Notes under the pieces: model-generated
What the model saw: only the letters and a program-made list of their open reading frames with translations
The model's database searches: none
Told to the model about the DNA's origin: nothing
Source of the DNA: Glebionis coronaria
Taxonomy: Eukaryota > Streptophyta > Magnoliopsida > Asterales > Asteraceae
Direction: 5' to 3'
Assembly (NCBI GenBank): GCA_025667525.1
Contig: CM046879.1
Location: forward strand, 386,221,039-386,285,038
Length of the DNA stretch: 64,000 nt
Program-made: the position numbers and the translations under genes
Part shown: positions 44,140 to 55,426 of the stretch, piece by piece
How the letters are laid out: every line of letters starts with the position of its first letter
Numbering within the stretch: position 1 is the stretch's first letter

Positions 44140-44829
44140 TTAGGCTTTGCCTCCCCTCAATCCTAGACATAAAGGATTGACCATCCCAATATGAACCACC
44201 AAGTGGTTAAACCGAGGACCATCAAAAGCTTTAGTCAGCAAATCAGCAACATTGTCATCCGTATGAACTTTAAGAACCTGTATCAGCTTCTTCTCATTGG
44301 CATCCCGTATAAAATGATGCCGAATCTCAATATGCTTCGTCCGCTGATGAAAAACAGGATTCTTCACAATGCAAATAGTGCTTTGGTTGTCAATAAAAAT
44401 TTTGGTATTCATAAAATTGAAACCATAATCCAACATCTGATTTTGGATCCACAAAACTTGTCCACAACAACTAGCAGCTGCAATGTATTCAGCTTTTGTT
44501 GAGGAAGTAGCTACTATTATCTGCTTCTTGCATTGCCATGAAATAAGTCGACGACCCAAAAACTGACAACCACCAGTAGTAGACTTCCTGTCATTATTAG
44601 CACCAACATAGTCACTATCACTATAGGCTTCTAGAACAAAAGGTGATTCTCTAGGATACCATAGACCCAATTTAGGTTGAGCCTTGATATACTTGAAAAT
44701 CTTCTTCACTGCATTTAAGTTCGAAACCGTTGGAGTCACCTGGTGTCTAGAACAAGCACTTACTGCAAACATGATGTCCGGACGTGATGCAGTCAAATAC
44801 ATGAGGGAGCCAATCATAGACCTGTACAT
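44140..44829 (-). pseudogene. pol: Element C pol: RT end and RNase H
   Basis: Reads YRSMIGSLMYLTASRPDI, YSDSDYVGANNDRKSTTGG, SSTKAEYIAAASCCG, FIDNQSTICIVKNP and TKHIEIRHHFIRD, an intact RNase H. It is out of frame with RT because of a one-base loss near 44893. It ends 10 residues beyond the stop of D. Confidence 0.9.
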
Positions 44830-45302
44830 GTGAACATTGACCGGGGGGTCTGGCTCATTCTTAAGTTTGATTTTAGCAACTTCATAAGGATTTGCTGGTG
44901 TCTAAGAGGATCCATGTCAAACTTCTGAAGAATCTCATGGACATATTTATCTTGACTGATGAAAATCCCATCCGATTGTTGCTTGACCTGAAGACCAAGG
45001 AAGAATGACAGTTCTCCCATCGCACTCATCTGAAATGCGCCTTGCATCAAGTGTTCAAACTCATCACACCACTCCTTCCTAGTAGAACCAAAGATAATGT
45101 CGTCCACATAAACCTGAACAAGGATAATGTCCTTGGTATTCCTCCGAAGAAATAGTGTTTTGTCAATAGTACCTCTTCTATAGCCATTCTTTAACAAGAA
45201 AGTTGAAAGACGCTCATACCAAGCTCTAGGAGCCTGATGTAACCCATAAAGAGCCTTGACCACTTTGTAAACTTTCTTGGGATGAAGTGGATCAACAAAG
45301 CC
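44814..45302 (-). pseudogene. pol: Element C pol: RT palm
   Basis: Reads [17 protein letters not shown] and the catalytic YVDD box ([11 protein letters not shown]), up to FDMDPLR. It is bounded by a one-base loss near 45302 (after VTQPK) and another near 44893. Confidence 0.88.
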
Positions 45303-45802
45303 TTAGGTTGAGTGACATACACCTCCTCATCAATTTTGCCATAGAGAAATGCACTCTTGACATCCATCTGAAACACCGTAAAGCCCACATAAGAGGCAAA
45401 AGCCAAAAACAGACGAATGGCCTCTATCCTTGCAACCGGAGCAAAAACTTCAGTATAGTCAATGCCCTCAATTTGAGTGTGTCCTTGTGCGACAAGCCTA
45501 GCTTTATTCCGTACGACAATTCCTCGTGCATCCTTCTTGTTCTTGAGAATCCATTTGGTATTAATAGCTGTCTTTCCATCTGGTAAGTCAACCAGAACCC
45601 AAACATTCTGAAACAAGAATTGCTGCATTTCCTCCTGCATAGCCTCCACCCAACTTTGATCCTCAAGAGCATGAGAAACAGACCTAGGTTCCACCTGTGA
45701 AAGAAAACAAGCAAACAAACAGTGTTGAAAGTCCATATGATTATTACGCTGTTGATCCTCAATATAGCCCATAAGATCATGATGATCAGACGAGGCCTTC
45801 TG
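45191..45802 (-). pseudogene. pol: Element C pol: RT fingers
   Basis: In frame with integrase after the TAG at 45803. It reads WVEAMQEEMQQF, KWILKNKKDARG, YTEVFAPVARIEAIR and FQMDVKSAFLYG. The frame fails after VTQPK near 45302, where one G is missing compared with D. Confidence 0.88.
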
Positions 45803-47794
45803 CTACATTCTGCGTGTCTTGACAGTAGAACCAGGATCTCCAATTATTTGAGTGGTAGTATGATCTTTATGTGATTGCAAGACTGGATTGGAAGAAACCT
45901 CCACTTCTGGTGCCAAGTTATTGAGATCACCAACAAAGTCAGCATCATATGAAGCATTGTGGAAAATCCCATCTACTGGTTGTTTAGGAATATCATCCAG
46001 CTTGGTAGTAGACTTCTTTTGATGGTTCCCCAAATCAGAAGGACTGGAGAAACGGGAATTGGAAGCAGACTCACTAGCCGGAGTGACAGTAGGTGATAAG
46101 CTAGCACTAGGAGCAGAAGCTGGAGTACCAGGAGCAACTTTGTCAGAAGGCTCAACCAAGGGAAACGCAAAACTACCTTGAGCAGCTGCTTTAGTAGCTT
46201 CTTGTTGTTGTTTAAGAAGAGTGTCAAGAGCTGCTTGGGAATCCTGTACATCCAATGGAGTTGCATCACTAGGAGGAGTAGGAGAAACTGTGGTGGAATA
46301 GGATGGAACCACAAAAATGTCATCCTCATCATCTGAATCAGAAAGACTAGAAGGAACACCAGTACTAGAAGTTGCAAACACTTGTGGTCCTGCATCATGG
46401 TTAGTTTTGAAACGAAAATATCCTAACGAATCACTAAGATAATCAAGATCAAAATACCATTCTGGACCTTTGCCTTGAATGTTTGACTTCTCCTCAAAAT
46501 ACCTAAGATTAATAGTTTCAATGATCCGTTTGGCTTGAAGATTGTAGACACGATAAGCCCGAGAATGAGCTGAATATCCCACAATGTATCCTTCATATGC
46601 CTTGCCATCAAACTTCCCCAAATAGTCACTAGTATTCAGAATGGTGACTGGACACCCAAAAGGCTTCAAATGAGCAATATTTGGAACTTTGCCCGTGAGC
46701 AGCTCATAAGGAGTCTTCTTGTGAGGATTGGTAATAGAGACCCGATTCAAAACATAACTTGCAGTATTAACAGCTTCTGTCCAGAACATGGTTGGAAGCT
46801 TGGAATCGGCAAGCATAGTTCTTGCTGCTTCTATTAGTGTCCTGTTCTTTCTTTCTGCCACACCATTCTGTTGAGGAGTTCTTGCAGCACTATAATCTCT
46901 TTTGATGCCCTTAGCATTGCAAAGTTTGATGAGGTCTTTATTTTTAAACTCGGTTCCATTGTCGCAACGAATACCTTTAACTTTCTTAGACAACTGGTTC
47001 TCTATCAGGGTAAGAAAATCTCTAAGAATTGAGTAGGTCTCACTCTTGGCAGCCATGAAGAACACCCACGTAAACCTGCTATATCCATCAGTTACCACCA
47101 GACAGAATTGCTTGTGGTCAATGCTTCGAATGGAAGTAGGACCAAATAAGTCCATGTGAAGTAGCTGCAATGGTTCAGTAATAAGACTAAGAGCAGTAAT
47201 GGCCTTGAAGGATGCTTTGTGTTGTTTGCCTTTGCTGCAGGCAATACAATTTATATCATTTCTAAACGTCTTGGGAGGTAAACCAGAGACCAGATTCAGA
47301 TTTGCAAGTTTGTGAATGGTCTTGAAGTTTACATGCCCCATCCTTCGGTGCCATTTAGTGGCTTCATCTTCTGAGGCTTTAGCAACTAGACATGCTAGTT
47401 GACCAGTAGGGTTGACTTCGTTCAACTTGATGTTATAGAGATTGTGTCTTCTAGGGATTCTGAGTAGAACTTGTGAGTCATCCGGAAGCTGAAAGTCTTT
47501 GGAAAGCACAAGTGCATCAGTATCGGTGAAGAGAACAAACTGCTTCTTGTCACAAATCTGAGAGACCGATATCAAGTTGAAGTGTTGAAGTGCTTCCACA
47601 TAGTAGACCTGCTCAAAATTTAGATTAAGAGTCTTTATCGTCCCTTTGCCTGTGATTCTGCCTTCACCCCCACCAAAATAGACCTTGCCTCCATGAAATG
47701 GTACAAAGTTAGAGAGAAGACTTTTATTTATAGTCATGCTCCTGGAGCAACCACTATCAACAATGCCTAGACTAGGATCCTGGTATGGAGTAAC
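45803..47794 (-). CDS. pol: Element C pol: protease motif, GAG-pre-integrase and intact integrase
   Basis: Open from the GTT at 47794 (no own ATG until 47737) to a TAG at 45803. It starts VTPYQDP then GIVDSGCSRSMT (protease-type DSG). Counted from the Met at 47737: H130, H135, C164 and C167 of the zinc finger, then D196, D259 and E295 with D-35-E spacing. A Ser/Pro-rich linker follows. All catalytic residues are present. The stop at the linker end (RRM-stop, where D has His) separates it from RT. Confidence 0.85.
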   Translation of the reverse strand, partial: VTPYQDPSLGIVDSGCSRSMTINKSLLSNFVPFHGGKVYFGGGEGRITGKGTIKTLNLNFEQVYYVEALQHFNLISVSQICDKKQFVLFTDTDALVLSKDFQLPDDSQVLLRIPRRHNLYNIKLNEVNPTGQLACLVAKASEDEATKWHRRMGHVNFKTIHKLANLNLVSGLPPKTFRNDINCIACSKGKQHKASFKAITALSLITEPLQLLHMDLFGPTSIRSIDHKQFCLVVTDGYSRFTWVFFMAAKSETYSILRDFLTLIENQLSKKVKGIRCDNGTEFKNKDLIKLCNAKGIKRDYSAARTPQQNGVAERKNRTLIEAARTMLADSKLPTMFWTEAVNTASYVLNRVSITNPHKKTPYELLTGKVPNIAHLKPFGCPVTILNTSDYLGKFDGKAYEGYIVGYSAHSRAYRVYNLQAKRIIETINLRYFEEKSNIQGKGPEWYFDLDYLSDSLGYFRFKTNHDAGPQVFATSSTGVPSSLSDSDDEDDIFVVPSYSTTVSPTPPSDATPLDVQDSQAALDTLLKQQQEATKAAAQGSFAFPLVEPSDKVAPGTPASAPSASLSPTVTPASESASNSRFSSPSDLGNHQKKSTTKLDDIPKQPVDGIFHNASYDADFVGDLNNLAPEVEVSSNPVLQSHKDHTTTQIIGDPGSTVKTRRM

Positions 47795-47852
47795 CTACAA
47801 CAACAAGATAATAAACAAAATGCAAAAGTTAGTGTCTTAAGGGGACCCAAAC
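47795..47852 (-). other. Candidate mini-intron at the gag/pol junction of C
   Basis: 58 nt, GTTTGGGT to TTGTTGTTGTAG, with CTAAC inside. Upstream frame: LKPAQ; downstream frame: VTPYQDP; both phase 0. The upstream frame stops inside at TAA (47829) and the downstream frame is closed by TAG right at the acceptor, so the two frames do not overlap and simple ribosomal frameshifting cannot link them. Confidence 0.45.
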
Positions 47853-48320
47853 CTGTGCAGGTTTGAGCCTGCCTTGTGGATCTTTAGAAGAGTGCCAAGA
47901 AGATTGATGAGATCCATCGTTGTTCCTTGGTTGCCTATTCATCATTTGGGTATTATTATTTGACCAAGAACAACCTGCTGAGGGCTTAACAGCAGTTCCC
48001 AAATTTCCCAAACCAAAATACGTGTGGTCCAAATTATGTGAATAGATTGGATTAAAATTTTGAAAATAATTACTGGTTGTTTGGACTCCAATATTTCTCC
48101 AATAATCAGAAACTAAAGGAGAGGACCTTCTAGAAGAAGTAAACGATTGAGCACTAGGATTAAGCCTTCTAGAAGCATATGGTGCAGCTCCTGGTGTACT
48201 AGGAGCAGGAAAAGCATGATTAACAGAAGCATGTGTGTCATAATAATCACAATCTTTAATTAAATGAAAGGGACTGCCACATACAAAACATGTTTTGAAA
48301 GACCTTTTATTAGAATGATA
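47829..48320 (-). CDS. Element C: second zinc-knuckle segment, open
   Basis: Follows the gag TAA in the same frame with no stop for 163 codons. It has CFVCGSPFHLIKDC (CX2CX4HX4C), a Ser/Arg/Pro-rich part, and ends RLKPAQVWVPLRH. There is no good ATG near the start (first Met is inside). The conservation of an open frame suggests it is translated together with gag by readthrough, or joined to pol by splicing. Confidence 0.65.
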   Translation of the reverse strand, partial: YHSNKRSFKTCFVCGSPFHLIKDCDYYDTHASVNHAFPAPSTPGAAPYASRRLNPSAQSFTSSRRSSPLVSDYWRNIGVQTTSNYFQNFNPIYSHNLDHTYFGLGNLGTAVKPSAGCSWSNNNTQMMNRQPRNNDGSHQSSWHSSKDPQGRLKPAQVWVPLRH

Positions 48321-50531
48321 TTATTTCATACTGCCTACTTTATTACACACAATTCTAGGAGAAACATTCTTCCTAGGACTCAATAAACTTGGAACAGACA
48401 CACTTGACATAACAGCAACTCTTTCTTCACATTTCCTAGCACCAGTAGCAGCATGATCATTCAACTTGGAACTTGTAGGTCTTGACTCTTCACTTGAACC
48501 ACTAGATGCAGAGTCACCGGCTTTGTCACTGAAAGTACATGAGACAAAGTCATTAGTATTAATAGAACTTGTTGGGGACTCAAGCATCTGGGATCCATCC
48601 AAGTCATTATGCCATGAATTGGGCATAAAAGTTCCAGTAAGAGGAGGATGAACAGCATGCATTTCTGCTGCTGGTTTAAACCTATTATAACTAGGTTTGC
48701 CCTCATCCTCTTTGTCGGCATCAAAGACACTTGAAAAAGATAAATCAAAAACATCTTCTGAATCAATATATTTTTCAAATCCTAAGCCTCTTTTAGTTCT
48801 GCCAGACATGCTACTATCAATTAATTTTGAAAGATTTTTAGGTGCCTGTTGCCATTTTTCAAATCTTAGCATTGTAGTATCTAATTTAGCTTGCATCTCC
48901 TCTTTTTCTTTGATACTAGCATCTCTTTCTGTTTCTGTATATTTAAGCATATTAGTCGTGTTTTCTAAATCAATGCTTAGTATCCTTATTTTATCCTCAT
49001 ACGCACGTTGTGTATCTTGTAACCACCTCTTTTGTTGTTCCAGTGTGTTTAATGAAACCTTATAGGCTTGAACCTCTAAAAAATACTTATCATTTTGATC
49101 ATTTACTTCATTAAATTGGGACAACAATTCTGAGTACTTATCATGACAACCAAGAGGACAATGTTGTACCTGAGGTGAAATGCCCATAAGAGCAAATTCG
49201 TCAGCTTCTTCTGCATCAGAGAGATTCCCAGCTATCATTGCAGACACGTCAGTTGAGGACTCAGCTGATTCCAGAGTAGAAGCCTGATGATCATTCCAGT
49301 TGACCATAGAGTCAACAGATACCAATGCCTTATTGTCATCTTTTATCTCCTGAACCTTGAAAGCGGAGTACCTGCTCTTCTCCTGATCATTCTTGCTAGG
49401 GCACTCCCTTGCAAAGTGACCCTGTTGCTGGCAGTTATAGCATTGCACCTTGCTTTTATCGAATCTTGCTGGCTCCCGAGGGTTGTAATTAAATTTCCTT
49501 CCTGCTTTCTTCTCAAACTTGTGAACCCTAAGAGTAAGCATGGCCATCTGCCATTTAAGATCCATCTCATCCAGGTCAAGTTTATCGACCTGTTTGAAGT
49601 CATCAAAAGCAAGTTGTTGTTCAGCATTAACATCAGCCACAAAAGAATGAAGAACAACTTCTACCATACTACCAGACTTGGCAGTAGGATCAGGAGCAGA
49701 AGTATGCTGGAAAGTGTGCTGAGAGGACACAATATTGCTTGGGCTACATGCATATGACATGGGACTGGATGCCATAGAACTCACAAAGACCGAGTTAGCA
49801 GGAGTGGGAAAAAAGTCGCTTGAAAAGCCTCTCACATGAGATTCAAAAGTTCTGAGCTTATGAAACAAATCATCAAAGCTGAGATAGTCAAGCCCACCTT
49901 TGGCTTTGAGAGAGATCACCACCTGATTCCATGAGTAGGGTAAGGATTTAAGAAACCTTGCATTAATATCACCATCATCAGGCTTTGACCGAAGTTGATT
50001 CAACTGGCTCAATATCTTCTGGAACCTATCATACCCTTGATTTAGACCTTCAGTTTCTGAGATTTTGAATTCTGTGAATTCATCTCTCAGCATGGACCTT
50101 TGCATTTTCTTTGACTCCTCATTCCCACCGAACCTTGCTTTTATGCCATTCCAGATCTCTCTGGCATCATCCAAATGGTAGAAGTCACCCATGTGATCTT
50201 CAGGAAGAGATTGAAGCAAAATCGTTTTTGCTTTTACCTCCTTCTGAATAGCTATGATTTCCTCATGAGATTTAGGGTCAAGAAGGGTAATATTACCATT
50301 CTTGTCACGTCCAGTAAGCTTCCTGATGTTCCCATTCAGAATGATCTTCCAGAGATCTTGATCAGTGTTGGTGATCCACCATTCCATCTTCATTGCCCAG
50401 TTATCATATTCACCCTTTTTCAGAAGAGGGAATTTACCATTCGTGTTAGAGACCGTAGCCAGGATCTGTTGAGGTTGCACAATTTTAGGAGTGCTGTCTT
50501 CTGCTGTTTGAGTAGAAGTTGAGGCAGACAT
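48321..50531 (-). CDS. gag: Element C gag, intact (736 residues)
   Basis: Starts MSASTSTQTAEDS. Residues about 30-240 form the copia gag core (WAMKMEWWITNTDQDLW, DDAREIWNGIKARFGG, QILSQLNQLRSKPDD-like). The CCHC knuckle CYNCQQQGHFAREC is at about residue 370. CPLGCHDKY, a coiled coil and a Ser-rich tail follow, ending VGSMK and TAA. Gag coats the RNA and forms the particle. It is the longest intact ORF of this family in the window, and shows that the TGA in D is a mutation. Confidence 0.92.
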   Translation of the reverse strand: MSASTSTQTAEDSTPKIVQPQQILATVSNTNGKFPLLKKGEYDNWAMKMEWWITNTDQDLWKIILNGNIRKLTGRDKNGNITLLDPKSHEEIIAIQKEVKAKTILLQSLPEDHMGDFYHLDDAREIWNGIKARFGGNEESKKMQRSMLRDEFTEFKISETEGLNQGYDRFQKILSQLNQLRSKPDDGDINARFLKSLPYSWNQVVISLKAKGGLDYLSFDDLFHKLRTFESHVRGFSSDFFPTPANSVFVSSMASSPMSYACSPSNIVSSQHTFQHTSAPDPTAKSGSMVEVVLHSFVADVNAEQQLAFDDFKQVDKLDLDEMDLKWQMAMLTLRVHKFEKKAGRKFNYNPREPARFDKSKVQCYNCQQQGHFARECPSKNDQEKSRYSAFKVQEIKDDNKALVSVDSMVNWNDHQASTLESAESSTDVSAMIAGNLSDAEEADEFALMGISPQVQHCPLGCHDKYSELLSQFNEVNDQNDKYFLEVQAYKVSLNTLEQQKRWLQDTQRAYEDKIRILSIDLENTTNMLKYTETERDASIKEKEEMQAKLDTTMLRFEKWQQAPKNLSKLIDSSMSGRTKRGLGFEKYIDSEDVFDLSFSSVFDADKEDEGKPSYNRFKPAAEMHAVHPPLTGTFMPNSWHNDLDGSQMLESPTSSINTNDFVSCTFSDKAGDSASSGSSEESRPTSSKLNDHAATGARKCEERVAVMSSVSVPSLLSPRKNVSPRIVCNKVGSMK

Positions 50532-50586
50532 AATAAAAAAAATGTCAGTAAAAACTTGATTCTTCTTGTATAGAGACCCTCCCAGT

Positions 50587-50597
50587 CTCTGATACCA
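50587..50597 (-). other. Primer-binding site for initiator-Met tRNA (element C)
   Basis: TGGTATCAGAG on the minus strand, two bases from the LTR. Confidence 0.92.
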
Positions 50598-50599
50598 CT

Positions 50600-51064
50600 T
50601 GTTGGGTCTACTAGATGTAGATCTTGCAGCCTGTCAGGACCGGTGAATGACTTATGTAATCACAAGTCAAATCACAAAGAGACTCTATACACAGTATGAA
50701 TGAAGAATATAAATATAATCAAAGAGAACAGAATAACTATAAAGACTTGATCCTTTCTAAGGATTTCTAATATTGATAATCACTAGAACTACGTTTTGTG
50801 AAGGTGTGTATAACCCTTCTGCCTAAGGTTCCTTTTATACTACAAGGAAACCCTAATACAGCATGAAAGAAAACGTGTAAAACTGATATGCATATCATTT
50901 CCTAACATATCTCATGCATATCCTAACAGAATATTAAGTAAATAATAAAGTTTGACTTCGACTAGGACCAGGAGCAGGACTTGCTCCTACTACTACTAGG
51001 ACCAGGAGGAACTACATACCTCCTAGTCTACCTATTACATATAACTATTACAATGGTCCTAACA
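50600..51064 (-). repeat. 5' LTR of element C
   Basis: 465 bp, same borders as 39937-40401, followed by the GAGGG duplication. Confidence 0.95.
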
Positions 51065-52132
51065 GAGGGGATGTGCTTGGTCGGAATACTCGGTCAGAAA
51101 AGGGCTTTGCCCTTTCCGAAAATGGTGCTAATCCGAAACTTTAAGCTAGGGAAATAAGCTTATGGAATAAGCTAACTCCCAAAACTAACTCGAATCCAAT
51201 AAAAATCTGATCAAATAAGCACTAAAAACAACTTATCTAAACTTAAAATAAACAACTTTCAAATCAAATCAATAAAAAGATGAACTTTTCATAAAAACTT
51301 TAAAAAGTAAATAAGCTAAATCAACAAATAAGCCATTAAGAACAAGGATCTCAAAGCTTATTCATGTATAAACTTAAGGAAACATAAAAAGAAATCAACT
51401 TTTTAAGCACAAATCATTGATGAACAACACGGATCATACGAGATTTGTACCAAAATCAATCAAAATAAAAGAAAGGAAGGATGAGATTAAAGATTAAAAG
51501 ATAAAAACTTGAACTTGATTAATGGAAGATAATACAAAAGTTTTGATCTAGAAAGAGAAAAAGATGAAATCTAGTGAGAGAAAGTTTAGAACTTTCTCTC
51601 TCTAAACTAGAGAAATCCAAAAACTAAAAACTAACTAAGTGTGTGAAATTTGTGAAGTAAGGGCCTTTATATAGGCGTGTGTATGGGCTTGCAAATGGGC
51701 TTGGTTTTGGGCTTCTTTTCTTCTTCCTTCTTTAGTCTTCTCGTCTCTTTTAATTAAACGTTTCCGACTTTGGATTTTTAGAAGTGTCGGTGAATAATTC
51801 CAATTCGTCTTATAATCTTTTATTTAATAGACCCGAGTTCTTCGACATATATGAATCTTCCATCTTTGGCTCTATTCTTCGATAAATCTTCAAATAGGCA
51901 CAAGGACTTCAAATCTTTTGTATCTCTTGGACAATAGACTTCGTCTTGAGTCTTTTTCCTTGATAAAACCCGTGCAATCCCATGTTTTCTTCAATATTCA
52001 TCCGGTCGACTCTGAAAACACAATAAACACAAAAACCACGCATAATTCCAAAAAAATGATATTAAATACGTGTTTTGGTCTTGTTTTAGCCAGAATTAAG
52101 TTGTAAAAGGATGGGTGTTTTCACACCTATCA
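51065..52132 (-). repeat. 3' LTR of element B, second piece
   Basis: Continues the LTR after C and closes CACACCTATCA. On the minus strand a TATA box (CCTATATAAAGG, 51666-51673) lies between short GCC/GGC arms. It matches 60563-61629 with few changes. Confidence 0.92.
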
Positions 52133-54097
52133 AATCCCCTACACTTAACCATTGCCATGCCCTCATGCAATGCTTAGTGACAAAGCACATTTACACTTTT
52201 CTCATGATCAATCAACCTTGGCCTTATTAAAATACTACTAAACAAAAATGGAAGTACTAAGAGAAATTAAAGCTTTAAAGTAAACAAGAGGATAGAAAAT
52301 AGCTTACGTGGAAATAACTTGTAAAGAGATCGAGGACTTACATTAGGGCTTCGGTGCTGCAAAGATTTATCACCCTCAAGTTTCACGTTCCCCAAACTAA
52401 GCTTAAAAACGAGATCATTGTTATTATAAGTTAGCAATTCAAACACTTACACACATGGCCTAATTAAATGCTTAGACTCCCTTATTCTTAGGTGTATCTC
52501 TTATATTTTATTTTTGTCTTAGAATGATCATGAAGATGCATTTTTGGGACATATTTCGATAGTTTATTTAGGCTGAAAGCAAAGTAGGACGATTTGATCA
52601 ATAGTTAGCTAAAGGAAAAAATCTCTTAAAACTGCTTCTCGGGATATCAAAAAGTTCATATCTTTGCATAACTCGGTTCACGATTTGAGACCTTTCTCGG
52701 GCCGATATTTGGCAAGTACTTCATACTTCATATCTTCGAGAGACGTTCTTGAGATAATGGTCTTCTCATCGTAATAGAGTTTCTTCACTTTGGAGACTTT
52801 TGAGGGTTACTCCAACTTTGTTGACCACGACTTCATGATTATTTCTTCAATCTCTATTTGGGATTTTGAGATACAACGATCCGCCTCCTTTTCGGACTTG
52901 GATCTATTTATCCTCATACCTTGTTAGGGTCTTTTCGGATAGACTTCTCCATCATCTTTATGGGAGTTGATTGCTTTTCGTCGTGAGTCTTGATCCTTCA
53001 TATTGACTTTGGGAATAATGCTTTTCACATCACCTTGGATCTTTAGCAATAAAATGAATCCTCATGCCTTGTTAGGGCCTTTTCGGACTCGCCAATCTTC
53101 GCGCCCCGCTTCATAAGTTATGCCTTGGCTATGAACTCTTATCATTACCGAGCAACTTTTAAACGATCTTGGGCTAGAAGCTAAGTAACCTTTCAAATCG
53201 TACGACCTTACTTATTGCAGATAAATTATTAGCAAGTGATGGGAGAATAGGCAAATAATTACACCAAGTGAGCTTGTGCAAGAATACCGACTTATAATTG
53301 ACTCTATCATTTCTCGTCCTCCACAATTTAAAATCTCAAGTAATGAGACTCGTGGATGCTTACCCTAATAAACCAATTAAGGTCTACATGGTTAAGGATA
53401 CTAGCTAGAATAAACTTGGATAAGTCTATTCGGGTTGAGTCAAAATAATCGCAACGGGCCTAATATGTCAAAGATTTCAAAACTAGCTACACCACTTTAT
53501 TAATAATTTTGACTTGATTGCGGAATATATACATATGAAAGCAACGATAAAAATTTAAAAATTACGACTAAATGGCCAAAGTTAATTAAAAATTTGAAAA
53601 ATGTTGAAAAAGATGATTTTCTGGTTAAATGAAGGCATTTTCATGGAAAAGTCCACTTAAAACTTCGATAGAAGTCCCCCCTATACTTAAGATAAACATT
53701 GTCCTCAATGTTTAAGCATGTGGGAAAAGTCTCCCCTACACTTATGACATTGTGCATGTTGGTTAACTCAAGTTAAGGAAGAGACGACTAACGTGATCAA
53801 TTTCAAATGTGAGTATGAAGAAAATTGAATCACGATAGTTGAGAGATAGAACCGGATTTCGGATAACACGGGAGCACGGTTCTTCAAAGGTTCCAAAAGT
53901 GCATTCATCCCTGTAATCACATCACCACACAAAAACAAACACCTAGACAGGCCCCCCTACACTTAGGAGGTAAAAACATAAAAGGATAGATACTCGGGTT
54001 GCCTCCCGAGGAGCGCTTGTTTTTGATAACCGAGTCACGAGCCTGACTCGACCCAAAATTAGTTCATGGGGAACGTGGTGAGGGATGGAATCATCTC
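52133..54097 (-). other. 3' internal noncoding region of B with several polypurine-like tracts
   Basis: The tract at the LTR reads TTAAGTGTAGGGGATT on the minus strand (52133-52148). Similar tracts lie near 53676, 53731 and 53943. AAACATTG-AGGA-CAATGTTT (53694-53713) is a perfect hairpin. The 28-30 bp motif with core CCTTGTTAGGG is present twice (52912-52944, 53060-53090). No envelope-like ORF is seen. The region aligns with A at 17792-19436 and 31491-31700. Confidence 0.75.
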
Positions 54098-55387
54098 CTA
54101 AGAGATGTCCTCACCAAAGTACAACTTCAGACGCTGGCCATTCACCTTGAAATTGGGCCCATTTGGATGAGAAAGCTCAATGGTCCCATACGGAAAGACT
54201 TTGGCGACGGTGAATGGACCAGACCAGCGGCTCTTCAACTTGCCAGAGAAGATCTTCAACCGAGAGTTAAAAAGTAAGACTTGATCACCAACGTGGAACT
54301 CTCGGTTCTTGATTTTTTTGTCATGAAGGATCTTCGTCTTCTCTTTGTAGATCAGCGAGTTCTCATAAGCTTCATTCCTCAGTTCGTTGAGCTCGTTGAG
54401 TTGAATCTTGCGATGATCACCGGCTTTGTTGATGTCGAAGTTAGCCCACTTCAAGGCCCAATGCGCCTTATGCTCCAGCTCGATGGGAAGGTGGCATGCT
54501 TTCCCGTACACAAGACGATAAGGTGTACAACCGATCGGGGTCTTGTAAGCAGTACGGAAAGCCCACAGAGCATCATCTAACTTATCGGCCCACGCGGCAC
54601 GATGCTCTCCCACAGTACGCTCCAAAATTCGCTTCAATCCACGATTGGATATCTCGGCCTGCCCATTCGTTTGGGGATGATAGGCGGTGGAAAGACGGTG
54701 ATAGACACCATACTTTGCCATGACTCTTGCAAATTGATCGTTGCAAAAATGAGTCTCGCGGTCACTGATAATAGCACGAGGAACGCCGAATCTAGCGAAC
54801 AGCGATTTCAAAAAGTTACAAACCACCCTTGCATCATTAGTAGGTAAAGCTTTGGCTTCAACCCACTTTGAAACGTAGTCAACGGCTACAAGGATGTATT
54901 TGTTTCCTTTAGATGAAGGAAATGGCCCCATAAAGTCGATACCCCAAACATCAAAGATTTCACACTCTTGAATGAAATTCTGAGGCATCTCGTCTTTATG
55001 TGTGATCGTGCCTTGTTTTTGGCAAGCATCACATCGTTTAACCATCTCGTGAGCATCACGATAGATGGTGGGCCAATAAAATCCCGAATCAAACACTTTT
55101 TTGGCGGTGTAGTTGGGACCAAAGTGACCACCGGTGGGTCCTTTGTGGCAAGCGTCAAGGATTTCTAAAGCTGCCGGTCCATCAACACATCGACGAATAA
55201 TCAAGTCAGCACATTGTTTGAATAGATACGGGTCATCCCAAAAGAAAGTCTTAATGTCGTTAAAGAACTTCTTCTTTTTCTGGGATGTTAACCCGTCAAC
55301 GAGAATTCCACCCGCCAAGTAGTTTGCAATGTCCGCAAACCACGGGGTGTCATCAGCAGTCGAGTTGATAGATATTAAGGTCTCCAA
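54098..55387 (-). CDS. pol: Element B integrase, full length
   Basis: An open frame of 429 codons, from the RNase H connection ([14 protein letters not shown]) to a natural stop ([10 protein letters not shown]). Zinc finger: H81, H88, C119, C122. Catalytic residues: D151 (WGIDFMGPF), D209 (ISDRETHFC, where Glu replaces the usual Gly after DR) and E245 ([10 protein letters not shown]), with D-35-E spacing. The C-terminal part has [21 protein letters not shown] and GPFTV, the Athila GPF-type end. It is in frame with RNase H but separated by a TAG at 55427. Confidence 0.9.
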   Translation of the reverse strand: METLISINSTADDTPWFADIANYLAGGILVDGLTSQKKKKFFNDIKTFFWDDPYLFKQCADLIIRRCVDGPAALEILDACHKGPTGGHFGPNYTAKKVFDSGFYWPTIYRDAHEMVKRCDACQKQGTITHKDEMPQNFIQECEIFDVWGIDFMGPFPSSKGNKYILVAVDYVSKWVEAKALPTNDARVVCNFLKSLFARFGVPRAIISDRETHFCNDQFARVMAKYGVYHRLSTAYHPQTNGQAEISNRGLKRILERTVGEHRAAWADKLDDALWAFRTAYKTPIGCTPYRLVYGKACHLPIELEHKAHWALKWANFDINKAGDHRKIQLNELNELRNEAYENSLIYKEKTKILHDKKIKNREFHVGDQVLLFNSRLKIFSGKLKSRWSGPFTVAKVFPYGTIELSHPNGPNFKVNGQRLKLYFGEDIS

Positions 55388-55426
55388 GGGGAAAGAATCA
55401 TTGATTTCTTTGTTCTGATGATCCCC

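Larger units (their letters stand above)
39937..51064 (-). mobile_element. Element C: Ty1/copia element with a third ORF, nested in B
   Basis: The LTRs (39937-40401 and 50600-51064, 465 bp each) differ at about nine sites by eye. GAGGG duplications are at 39932-39936 and 51065-51069. Minus-strand order: gag, zinc-knuckle segment, protease-integrase, RT, RNase H, third ORF, hairpin UTR, polypurine tract. Same family as D. It is the best preserved autonomous-type copy here: gag and protease-integrase are intact, RT has two one-base losses. Confidence 0.95.

Noticed and set aside
52133..54097. Envelope gene in Athila B (and in A)
   Set aside because: No ORF over about 60 codons on the sense strand and no membrane-type segment; Athila members with env have a long ORF here.
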